A DNA stretch of 64,000 nucleotides, taken from Nectonema munidae (Eukaryota; Nematomorpha; Nectonematoida; Nectonematidae). The notes under the pieces were generated by a model that made no database searches, had not been told where the DNA came from, and saw nothing but the letters and a program-made list of their open reading frames with translations. Each line of letters starts with the position of its first letter. Positions within the stretch are counted from its first letter, which is position 1. The translations under genes were made by a program, and so were the position numbers. The stretch covers positions 509,001-573,000 of the forward strand of contig JAUIRK010000928.1 of the NCBI GenBank assembly GCA_030549495.1. Direction: 5' to 3'. This document shows positions 35,042-45,900 of this stretch, one piece after another.

Positions 35042-35188
35042 AGTGGCGTGAGTGAGGTTGGTTAGATGTTGAGTTTAGATAAGTCAAGGTCTATTGTTCG
35101 ATCCCGCATCAAGCCTACTTTCTCATAGTTCGATACAAGCAGTGCAATTGTGCATTCTCGATGAAAACACACCACGGTACCTTTACCA
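35042..35188 (+). mobile_element. SINE-A copy 5 (best tRNA-like head)
   Basis: The head GTGGCGTGAGTGAGGTTGG fits a Pol III box A, and GTTCGATCCC fits box B about 55 bases later. The body is CATCAAGCCTACTTTC.., GTTCGATACAAGC, GCATTCTCGATGAAAAC and CCACGGTACCTTTACC. No A-tail is obvious. Confidence 0.82.
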
Positions 35189-35349
35189 AATAATTAGAAA
35201 ATTTGTTCGGTACAAAAAGATTTTGTAATTTTGTCTGACTATACGACATATTAAATTTCATAAGGTTTTTTAGATAAAAACAATTTTTTACCTCATAAAA
35301 TGTAAAATTATTTTCTCTATTATTAAAATTGATATTTTTTTAAGAATGT

Positions 35350-35421
35350 GGTTCCATGGTGTAACGATTAGCACTTGGGACTTTCAATCCCACGATCCTA
35401 GTTCGAATCTCGGTGGAATCT
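35350..35421 (+). tRNA. tRNA(Gln)-like gene with UUC (Glu) anticodon
   Basis: The 72-nt sequence folds as a tRNA. Acceptor stem GGTTCCA/TGGAATC (one G-U), D stem GTG/CAC, anticodon stem TGGGA/TCCCA (5 bp, perfect), T loop TTCGAAT. The body is that of eukaryotic tRNA(Gln) (GGTTCCATGGTGTAA..TTAGCAC, CTCGGTGGAA), but the anticodon loop is CTTTCAA, giving UUC, which reads the Glu codon GAA, where tRNA(Gln) has UUG. One T-stem pair is lost (T-C, bases 35399/35411) and the D-loop GG is GA. A seven-T run (35424-35430) follows, a Pol III stop. It may be a decaying tRNA(Gln) copy or a tRNA pseudogene. Confidence 0.6.
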
Positions 35422-35423
35422 AA

Positions 35424-35430
35424 TTTTTTT
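35424..35430 (+). terminator. Pol III-type T7 terminator
   Basis: Seven T residues two bases beyond the discriminator of the tRNA-like gene. The next base begins SINE-B. Confidence 0.5.
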
Positions 35431-35600
35431 GTCGGCAGATGGCCTAGTGGTAAGAGCATGGGGTCTCGATCCAGCTGGTCCGGGTTCGATTCTTGATTGT
35501 GACTATCCTTACCATCTGTCCAACTATGGAAGTTTACTCTTCCCATGGATGCGATAACAACATCTAAAAAAATATTGATAAAGATTCTAAAGTGAAAAAA
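35431..35600 (+). mobile_element. SINE-B copy 1 (tRNA-derived)
   Basis: The head has box A TGGCCTAGTGGTAAGAGC and box B GGTTCGATTC at tRNA spacing, but the stems pair poorly, so this is a SINE head and not a tRNA. The body GACTATCCTTACCATCTGTC, AACTATGGAAG, TACTCTTCCCATGGATGCG and ACAACATCTAAAAAAATATT is shared with the minus-strand copy at 59815-59979. Reverse translation of this region gives a spurious 140-codon frame. Confidence 0.78.
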
Positions 35601-35624
35601 TAATATAGTGCCCTCTACCCAAAA

Positions 35625-35765
35625 AAGCCCCCGGGGGGGGGGGGGCCCAAAAGAGGAAGGGGGGGGTCCCCCCAAGCCCCCCCACCCAAAAAAAAAAAAC
35701 AAAAAAAAAGGAAAAACCCAACAAAAAGAGCAAAAAAACGGGGAAGGGGGTCTCACACCCACTAA
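35625..35765. repeat. Homopolymer-rich low-complexity tract
   Basis: Runs of G, C and A of 7-14 bases succeed one another (35633-35645 G, 35661-35667 G, 35689-35709 A-rich). The style is foreign to the surrounding AT-rich DNA and resembles the tract at 59385-59575. It may be a real simple repeat or a consensus error. Overlapping frames rich in Phe, Pro and Gly are artefacts. Confidence 0.7.
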
Positions 35766-35974
35766 CCCTTAAAATAAAAACTATCTCATTTTTAAATAGT
35801 TCAATTTTGTTATAAGAAACTAAACACTGTAAATTCAATAAAATTTTCTTTTAAAGGTTCAAGATGAGTCAAAAAATGTTATATTTTGTGAAAGTATTCA
35901 ATTTTAGATTAAAAATATTATTTTTTTTTGTTTTAAAATATAAGAGAGTAAATAATTATATGTAGGTAAGTAAG

Positions 35975-36190
35975 TAGGACATCTCAAAAATCCAGCATTC
36001 TACACTTCAAGCTCCCTCAACAACTAATCAATTTCTCCAAAGTCCCTCATTCCTAATCTATTCACAAGCCTAATCAATACACTTCTTTCGAACTTCAACT
36101 TAATACCTCAAGCATTTCGCAAGCATATGGAGAAGTCCAATAGTGCTTAGATATTTCTTCCTACCTACCTGCCTACCTACTTAAGTAAGT
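35975..36190 (+). mobile_element. LINE 3'-end fragment, plus orientation
   Basis: The + strand ends with AAGCATTTCGCAAGCATATG, AGTGCTTAGATAT and CTTCCTACCTACCTGCCTAC. The minus strand of about 36270-36430 ends with the same words (GCATTTCGCAAGCATAT, AGTGCTTTGACATCTCTTCC, TACTTAG). This is therefore a 5'-truncated copy of the LINE whose larger piece lies next to it, tail to tail. Confidence 0.6.
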
Positions 36191-36269
36191 AGGAAGAGTT
36201 TTTCGCCTCTACAACGCGTTTCAAATTTAAATTTATTTTACAGTGCTATCTTATAATTTGTATTGTTAA

Positions 36270-39062
36270 TTAATTAATAAACTATCTAAGTAGGAAGAGA
36301 TGTCAAAGCACTTTCCAAATTTAATTGATATGCTTGCGAAATGCTTGATTGGATTGAGGAGAGGTCTTCTGAGTTGATGGAGCTTTGATTTAGATCTGAA
36401 AGAAGAGTGGTGGGAGGAGAGCTTGAGTGCTAAGTATGGTGTAGCGGGTGGTAATACAGATAATATTCGATGATGTAAATTAGGGTGGATAACGTGTTCA
36501 ATAAACCTGGATGAGGAAGAAGATAGCTTAGATTGGTGAGGAAGATATGCCGCTTCGATATGTGAGCAACAAAATCGTCAGTTATGGTTTCTGTTACGAA
36601 AATAATTTTTGGAGGGGTAGTGGCAAGAGAGCCATCTTATTAAAGGTCGCGAGGGCAAAAATTTGTCTTTCGACCAGGATTGCCCGGTGATATTGAGGTT
36701 GGTAACTTGAGTCACCAGTAGGTTAGTGGAAAAATAGGAGGGATAGCTGCTATTGATTTTTAGTATGTAGCATAGGCTCACGAAAGAAGACGTCATGATG
36801 TATTGAGGTCAGGAGTGTTTTACATGTTTGGGAGAAGGATTGTTTGGCGAAGTAATTGACAAGTATGTTTTCTGTAATGTCTGAGTGTGCGGAGCACCAG
36901 AGGATTGAGATGGTGAAGTGGTTAGATAAACGTTGGAGTATGAATAGTAATATGGAAGTAAGAAGGGGATACTTTTAATAAGTAGTAGGTCCCGTAAAAA
37001 TTTTGAGAATCATTGTAGAAGTGGATGTCTATGAAAATAGTGAAGTTGTCGACATCATCAACAATATAATTGCTCGAAGTGATTAGTGCTTGGTGCAATA
37101 GATGGTGGTTAGACAGTTGAGGGGTCCACCGGTTGAGAAAAATGAAGAGACTGATGAGCCTTTGTACAAGGCGAAATAGAACACTTCTTTGATGTATTGG
37201 CCTCATTCTAAGAAGATTCTCAGGGTGGTGATGTTCTTCTAATTTTTTTTACAAGTGATACTGCTAGGCTTTTATTTGCACTGATATTGATACTCGCCTG
37301 GAGAGGTGAAGAAGGGTGTATTAGGGCAGATGAATGTAGGTTAATATGATTAACAATATTAATATGTTATACTAATATATTAATATATCATCATATTATA
37401 TTAATATGATGATGGTGTAAGAGAGGGAGAAATTGGGAGAGAAGTCTCTGGTTAGGGTGAGAGCAAGCATTGTATGGTAAGTGTAGGTTGAATGCAGAAG
37501 AGGGTGATATAAGCCACCTGTACGTGATGATATAGCATTTTAGCAGAGTTATCTTCGCCTGTATTAAAAGCGGTGTGTACTTCAATGAGATTTCTAGGTT
37601 TGCAATCGGAGTTGTGCTAAAAGCTTTTGATATGGTGTGATGACATAGCCAATGGATTTTATGTTTGAAAGTAAGGGTGGAGGGGTGTTCAAGAGATGTA
37701 CCCCATGATAGGATACCCTATTCGAGTACAGGTTAAATGAGTGACTTATAGATAAAAATCGAGTATTGGAGACTAAGACTCCATTTGTTTGAAATATCTT
37801 TTTTGATTAGATATAAAAATTTTGATAATTATGTGTATGGGTTTTTAAAGTGGGTGGTCCACTTCAGGTTGGTTTGAAGGTGAGTAAGCTAGAAGGTTGT
37901 ATGAGAATGATGTTTTGAATGGGTAAAGGTAAATGTGTAGAATGTTTACAGATAAAGTGTATTAGAAAAGTTTTAGATGTATTGAATGTGATTTTGAGTG
38001 ATTTGACGGTGAATTTTAGGATGCTGAAGAGGGAAGAAATATGTGAGATGTTTTCTGCTTCAGTACCTGTAGAGAAAAAGAAAAGCATGGTGTATTGTAA
38101 GAAATGGGATTTGGAGTGGAGATTGTCGAGAAGAGAGTTAATGAGAATGAGTCAGAAAATGTAGAAGAAGGAATCTCCTTGACGTATGGGGAGAGAAAGA
38201 GTCTGGATGGCACATAGAGGTTTATGGCTGAAGATCAGACAGCGGTTGCGTAAATAGTTGCTTATGAACTCGATGATGTTGTTGGGATATTTTTTAGATA
38301 CATTAATGGACGGGTCCAGGCACTTTTGAAGGCATTATCGATGTCGAGGAATAGGAAGGCGGTCCTTTTTTATGAGGCTAAAGTGTGGTGATGAGTTTGG
38401 AGACGGATAATTTCGTATTTCTGCATGGGAGGTAAGCAAATTGTGAAGGATGAATTATATGTTTGGATATTTAGTATAGTAGTTTTTTGCATATTATTTT
38501 TTTAAGTATTTTTCCAAGGACATGCAGAATGGCTATGGGCCTCCATCAGTGCCCGCGCTAAAGCAAAATTTCAAGTGGGGATGAAATGCGGCAAAGAAAC
38601 ACATTTGCAAAAAATTTATTTCCTATATTACTTTATATCCTATTACTTTGCTGAAAAGTATGAAGTACTTCTGTATAAAAACCTATAGAAACCTCATATT
38701 ATACATACACATACACCAGCATTTATATAAGATTATTGTGTACAATTTTTGCTTATTTATTTTTCCTTTAAAAAGTGCATCGGGCAAAACCAAAAATTTT
38801 AGGGGGGCAAAGATTAATACAGGGGGCACGTGCCCCAAAGTTATATAGGTAGCGCGGGCACTGGATAATTTTTTTTAAATACCTTAAACTATGTTCAGCT
38901 CAAAAATGTAGTTTTATTATGATACCATGCTTAATACTTAAACTAAGCAAATTGTGAAGGATGAATTATATGTTTGGATATTTAGTATAGAAGTTTTTTG
39001 CATATTATTTTTTCAAGTATTTTCCCAAGGACATGCAGAATGGCTATGGGCCTCCAGTCAGA
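36270..39062 (-). pseudogene. RNase H-bearing LINE polyprotein remnant
   Basis: A minus-strand LINE coding remnant with many stops and frame changes. From upstream to downstream: RT start LGKILEKIICKKLL and IIHPSQFA (39060-38430, present twice); FLDIDNAFKSAWTRPLM, the RT block with the first catalytic Asp (about 38350); LRNRCLIFSHKPLC and LPIRQGDSFFYIF (about 38240); thumb-like LEISLKYTPLLIQAKI (about 37590); an RNase H piece IHFYNDSQNFYG (about 37010); and SILWCSAHSDITENILVNYF, the WCPAHSGI.GNE-like RNase H tail (about 36890). An RNase H after the RT places it in the R1/I/Loa-like LINE groups rather than with the LINE at 6926-11390. It is old and inert. Confidence 0.72.
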
Positions 39063-39151
39063 AACCCAATAATTTTTTTAAATACCTTAAACTATGTTCA
39101 GCTCAAAAATGTTGTTTTATTATGATACCATGCTTAATACTTAAACTCACT
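38434..39151. repeat. Local tandem duplication, first copy split by a miniature element
   Basis: The block from AAGCAAATTGTGAAGGATG to CTTAATACTTAAACT occurs at 38434-38943 and again at 38945-39151. The first copy has 38547-38863 inserted. Outside the insertion the two copies differ at few sites, so the duplication is recent relative to the LINE decay. Confidence 0.85.
38547..38863. mobile_element. hAT-like miniature element, 317 bp
   Basis: The left end CAGTGCCCGCGCTA is the exact reverse complement of the right end TAGCGCGGGCACTG. The second copy of the surrounding duplication serves as an empty site: there CCTCCA continues with GTCAGAAACCC before ATAATTTTTTT, so the insertion replaced about a dozen bases and no 8-bp duplication is visible. 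Confidence 0.8.
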
Positions 39152-39890
39152 TAAATCTTCCAATTTTATCCTGTAATTATTATGTTTATATATATGTATA
39201 TCATTTCATTAGCCTATAAAAATGAGATTTTTCTTTTATTTTGTTTATACTTATGCATAATACGTGCCAACTATATCTTAATATGTATGCAAAGTTTTAT
39301 CTAAAAATTTGATTATAATCAGGTCTTTTTAAGTTCTACGATTTTTATATTTAAGCATATAATCCCTCTCGCAAAGCCCGGCAGGCATTCTGCCTCCCAC
39401 TGTGTATTGTCAGACCACTGATATTTGTTAAGCTGTATATTATTTAAAAATTTAAAGATTCTATTAAAATAGACACTAAGTTATATCTTAGATACAAATA
39501 ATTTTATAGTTTTGTTGAAAATTTTTTAGGTTTGATTTTGATTGATATAGGGGGTCATTCAACTACATTAATAATGGTTTCGAAAGATACAGAAAAGTCA
39601 CAAAACTTGAAAAATAAATTCAGCCAATTTTATAAAATTACTTTTTAACACACCTTCCACCCCTTTCTCCAGCATTAATATGGTTAGCCAGAGCTAACAT
39701 TTTAAGTCTATATATTAGAAACAAAATTATTAAAATGTCTAAGTCTGTGGTTCAATAAATTTTTTTTACTAAAAACAGCAATTTGTGTTAAAACTTATTA
39801 GTTATAGATAAATTCTTGAATAAAATTTATTTTTTTTTCATTCTTTTTGAAAAAAAATTATTTATTTATTTTACCTTTTCTTTATTTTAG
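39152..39890. other. Upstream region of SF1, no coding exon seen
   Basis: The region ends with TTTCTTTATTTTAG at 39877-39890, a good splice acceptor 11 bases before the SF1 start codon, so an intron of the 5' untranslated region is likely and the first exon may lie in or upstream of this stretch. Confidence 0.45.
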
Positions 39891-39901
39891 TCTATATTAT
39901 T

Positions 39902-42900
39902 ATGGCGAAGTTACGTTCTCGTAGTAGATCTGTAAGCAGATCTCATAAAAGTAATAAAAAGCATAAGAGTTCTAGAAAAAGTAGGCGAAGCGTAAGTAAT
40001 GAAAGAACTTTAAGGAAATATAAAAGAGAAAGATCACCTAGAAATAAGTCTCATAAACGTAGATCTTCAAGTCGTTCACCTAGTCGTCATCGACGCCGTA
40101 GTAGACAAAAGAATTATGGAAGGTCAAACCTCGAAAGAAGTTCTAATAAAAGTAATTCATTTTAGTTTATAACTACTGAACTTTCAATTAATGTTTTTTT
40201 TCATTAAAGGCAATTGGGATGTTGAAGATATAAAGTTTCCTCAAAATGTGTCTCTAACATCTTCAAATTTAGACTCTTCTAATGAACAGCAAAAAAAGCG
40301 TCGTAGTAGATGGGGTTCATCTGTAAATGAAAAAGTTTTTGTACCAGGCATGTCGACTGTTATTCCTGCAGATCTTCCTCCCGAAAAAGCAAAAATTTAC
40401 GTTTGTATGATATCTAAGTCATTTCTTATTTTTTATTTTTCCACAGTGAATAAAATTCTTTTAAAATCAAACAAACAAATTCTGATATGAACTTTTACTT
40501 AAAATTGATTATTTGTTTTCAACATATTAAGTTAGTAATCAATTTTTAAATTTTATTTTATTTCTTAGAAGAAATTAAAAATATGTTAGTATTTTTAAAA
40601 TATATTTCAAATAATTTATGAAACTTTGATTAATAATTATTTTTTAATTTTATTTCGAATTTTAAATTTGTTTTCGAATTATTCGTAGCATTGCAAGATC
40701 TCCTAACAATTATTTTTATAATGCTAACTTTTTTCAAAATCTAATTTTTCAGTTTCTTTGCTTTCCAAATAAATTCTAATTTTTATTACATATTTGCCAA
40801 ATAAAAAAGTGAAATCAAAAAATGAAGTATATTTTGTAGCTAATTTAGGTATATTAGTTATTTAAAATACTTGTGCATTTGCTAAAATATTAATTTGTAT
40901 GTTATAAAATATCTATATTTACACTTATGCAAATTTATACTATATCTACCAAGAAGTAGGATTAACAAGAATTTAAATCTTACGAGTTGAAAACTTATGC
41001 TACATTAGAAAGTAGTCTAACTTTTTCAATTGTTTCGAATAATCAATCTCACAGACTTCATCTATTCTACTGAATAGATTATTACATATTTTTCATCCTT
41101 TTTGATTTAGTCTGGTTAGTTATTTCGAATATTAAGTTTGGGATTCGTGTTCAAAAATTCTATAATAACGTATACAGATTTTCTGTTTTGTCGTGTATGG
41201 TCACGAAGTTTTGTCTAAATTTTAGATACGAAAATATGATAAGTTCTGTGATGAAAATTTTATTTTATACATGTTTTTAATTTGACCATAAAATTTAATT
41301 AATTTTCTTTTATCCTTTTATGGTATTTTTAATTTCTTTTCACATATTAAAAAATTTCTCTCTTGTCAGTGAAAATCTTAGTTTTTGATTTTAATAACTT
41401 TTCCCAGTAAATATTTCCAAGATTAAGAACTGTTTACCATTTTTAAGATTGAAGGTGATTTAATTAAAGTGACCTTTTTTCATGAATACTCATTTTGTAT
41501 TATTAGACTATGCTTTGTATTTCAATTAGAATAACTCATTAATTTCAAGAAATTTCACTGATATCGCCTGTACCATCAACGCTTTTTGAACCCAGTAAAA
41601 TATGATATTTCCATTGTCTACGTTATAAATTCTAATTTCTAGAATTTATTCCTTTTTCAAAAGCATGTATTAAATCCCTAAGTTTCTCTTGAACCTTCCG
41701 TTTTAGAAAGCTTCGTTGACTATTTATTCGTACTGTGCTAATTTTACAATTCCAAATTTTGATGTATCTAAATCAGAAGTGGACAAACATTTCCTACATT
41801 TAAAGATTTACACCTTTAAAAGGCCAACTGGAATATTGAAATGTGTAATACACAAAAGTTTTGAAGAACTGAACAATATGTGTTTTGTTTATTAAAAAAA
41901 TCTAAGTTAAATTTCATTAAAAATTTAATGGTTCACCTTTTTTTACATATAATAAAATAATTTATCTTTCCTAATCAAATTTTTAATTTTTGAAGTAAAT
42001 TTATTTAAACATTTGTAAGAAATATCCTTACAAATAGAAATCTCCTTGGGTTGTAAAAAATTTAATTATTTTGCCCCTGCAATAAAAAAACTAAAAATGC
42101 CCTCACTTATCATTTTTCAACCCGCACCAAACTCGTAATTTTAAATTTAAATCCTCAACGGTCCAACTTAGCCCACAGCTATTTCATTTTGATAAATAAT
42201 ATTATTTAAATGCTACCGTTTTTATACGTTGAAATGTTAGGATGTTAGATTTAAAACAAAATTTTATCTTTTATAGCACTCTTTAAAAATAGAATATCAT
42301 TTAAAGTTTTACTTTTTAAAGTTGATCTTGGAGAAATAAAATGGTCAGCAAGACTGAAGTTACTCATGCTAGTAGCACTTGTCGCCATATTTCTTAAGAC
42401 ATTTCGCACAACAACAGGAAGTGTAGGAAAATTCCTTCAATATAGCGTATTGTGTATGTAATAAAAAATGTGCGTTATCTAAAGAAACAAATGGAGCATT
42501 GATCATGTAAAAGTGTCAATGTCGGACATTTATTGTATGTGATGTATTTTACTGATGTTACAATTTATACAATCAGATATGAGCTGTGAGTGAATATCTT
42601 ATAAATTATACGATATTTTAAGAATTAATTCCCAAATCCTAGCAATTTTACAAGTTAAACCGCAGTACTAATATTGAACCCACTCCCGTTCTGCAGTAAG
42701 TTTTAAACAAATTACCCTCACTCGCAATTTATAGTCGGATTTCGCAAAACCGCGCGAGTTCCCAGCCCCATACAGGCGTCTAGTAAGAAAATATAATCAT
42801 GAAAAATATTCTTAATTATGAACTTTTAAAAAATAATTACCAGATTCACGTTTAACATACACTTGAAACAATAAATATAAATCAAAAGTAACTTCATTCT

Positions 42901-45900
42901 TCAAAATTTTAAATACAAATCTATTTGTTAAAATTAAAACGGCAAAAAGAAGAAAGTAAGCCATTTTCGCTAAAATAGTTTGATTGGTATTATGATCGTG
43001 TAGTTTGAATATCTAAAAAATTTTCAGCCAATCAAAAAAACTTTGCACCAATGATGTTGAACTAATGGTGAATGAGCTATGATTTTATCTCAGCCAGCCA
43101 GCCGCATAAAAACATTTGGAGGGACTCGTGGACGAATATTTCTGCGACGTTTTTAGATTTCTCTACATATACTTTGCCTTTTTAATCAGAGCTTATATTC
43201 TTGAGGAAAATACATGACGATACTTTTATATTTATAATTATATGCATGCATATGTATAATTAAAGCTGCCTTTGGCTTCTTTTATTACTGTTGTTTCAAA
43301 ATTATCCCTCAAGGTATACGCGTTATACTATTTGTTTACTTTGCATACTACATTTTTTATGTTTTAAATAATGGATATTTGAAATATTTTGAACTTATGC
43401 ATCCAAAAAATCTCATAGGATTAATGTGCGTAATTTTTCGACACTTACAAAAGTGTATTTTTTAATTTTTTTACAAGTCGTGGTTTCATGGGACAATACA
43501 AAAGTTTATTGTCTACTTTTATACTTTCATGCAGACATTATATTACGCGTTATTATCTCATTTGTAAATTGAATTACAATCTTAAAACATATTTTACATC
43601 TAAATATTTTGTCATTTCATTCCTGACAAATGCTTTAAAATTTAATTAAATTTTCGTAACACATCTGGTAAGATCATACCTAATAGGATTAATAAATTTA
43701 AATTTGATTTGAGATTTTTTGCAATCCTCCTTTGTCTTCATATAAAAATGGGAGTAGGTAATTATTTGGTATTGAAAAATCTTGTTGACATGAATTTATA
43801 TTTAAAATGTTATATTCTTTCTTTAGCTTTTTTATGGAAGTACTACTTGGTTCTTCATTTGCACTTCTAAAGAGTCGCTTAATCTAATTTAATTTATTTT
43901 TGTTTAGAGAAAAACGATTCGTTTTAATAATCTTGATAATAATTACTAATCTCAATATATTTTTAAGCTTTTTAAAATTTGAAAAGACTATTTCATTTGA
44001 TGTGTCTGTGATTTTATAAGTTTTATCGTGTAACAACTTAGCCCTTCAATCGAGATTTCATGCAAAGTGAAGTGAGAAAGAGGAGAGGGTATGTGTCGCA
44101 TTTATTTAGCTGAAATGTTAAAAATTTCATTCAACTTTTGTCTTTAGTGTGTACACAACACCCACTCAAACATTTTTTCTTGGAGAGAAAATATACTCCA
44201 TTCCCATTGTTCTATTTTTGAAAGGTAGGATCATTTTTTATTCCTGACATTTTTTCCAATTTCTCCTTATTAGCATTTTTTGTAAAATATTATTATAATA
44301 GAAATTTGGGAATTGATACTGATTGAGAATAGAAGAATTTAAATTGAATACAAGATTATATCTGATAGATCTTCCTATTTCTAACTCTGAACACTTTTTT
44401 GGAAATCTCTTTACACCAACATAAGTAAAAAGGTTTTATAATTTAAATTGAAATTTTTAGGCTTTTATAAGAAATGCTTCGTACTTGTCTATCGTTAAAG
44501 CCAATTTTTTGGGTGTATTTAATACAATATACCTAGCGTTTACTTACTCCATGCTATTTATTAAGCATATTATCTGTATTTGGCATAAAATAACTTTAAC
44601 TCGGAAAAATCCTTGAATTTGACATGATAAAGTTTGGGGCATGATTAGATGCTCCAATTATGCAAGTATATGCCCCCTACGAAGTCGCCTTACGCGAAGT
44701 GAAATGAATTCCTTGAATTTTTCAGAGTTGAGAAATATTTAGCATTCTATCGGAAATATTTTAAATCTTTTTTGTTCTTGTACTTCATCTATTCTCATAT
44801 TTCTATTTTATTTGATATGGAAAAAGAAAATGCTTGTATTTATGTAATTTTAACTTTTTATTTTATGTATTTTTAGTGCTTTATCAATTACTAAAACATT
44901 TTTTTTATTTTTTTTCACATAAAATCAATCACTCCTGTTTAGTGCAATTAGAAATAGAAGATATCAGTCGAAAGCTTCGTACCGGAGATCTTGGAATACC
45001 ACAAAATGCTGGAGAAAGGTTTCAAGCTATTAATTTTTTTGCTAAAAATCACTTTTCCTTGATATCAATCGGATCTGTCTACTGTTTTAAATTCTAATTT
45101 CCTATGCAATAATCTCTTAAATTTATTTTTATTTTAGATAAAAGACAGTTTTCCTAATATAAAATTATTTTAAACATTTGCTTAGTTTACGATTATTTTG
45201 AATATTATGAAAATATATTTTTTTAGGTCTCCTTCTCCTGAGCCTATGTACAATGCTGTAGGAATTCGAGTGAACACGAGAGAAGTGCGAACCAGAACTA
45301 AATTGGAAGAAAAGCGACACGATTTAGTTAGGGAGATGCTCACTTTCAATTCTCAATATGTGCCACCACCTGATTACAAGTATGTGCTCTTTCCTTATAT
45401 TTCACTTTTTATTCGTGGACCCTTTGAGGACCGGCATTTTGAAGACTAATCTGTCTTCTTTTTAAACGTAATTTTTTATATTAAATTGAAATGCTTTTTA
45501 TTTCTTGTAAAACCGTTGTCACGCTGGTCCTTAAGGCGTTGATCAAATTTTTACTATCCCAAAGTTGTATAAAATCTTTATGGAAAGTAATATTTTTATT
45601 TTTTTTGTTTAATGAATGGAATATAAAATTTTAATAATGTTAACATTGCCGCGTTAAATAGCAGGCAAAGCAGACCACTTTATTGATTTCATTTCGCTGC
45701 CTCATTATAAGCCTAATTTGTCACTCAAAATTTTTTTAAACTGAGTGAACACTTTTCGCTCACAGGTTTGATATGTGAAAGCTGTTTCACTTTTTTTTAG
45801 CATCAGCGATGAGTACGTGTAGTACTAGCCAACGGACATAGCAGTGAGGGTAATTTACTACTGTCTCTTTGAGTAGGCTTCCACTTATGGATCTACATGA

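Noticed and set aside
35340-35838. Minus-strand frames of 83 and 140 codons
   Set aside because: They are reverse translations of a tRNA-like gene, a SINE head and a homopolymer tract; the IRTR-type words are typical of SINE artefacts.
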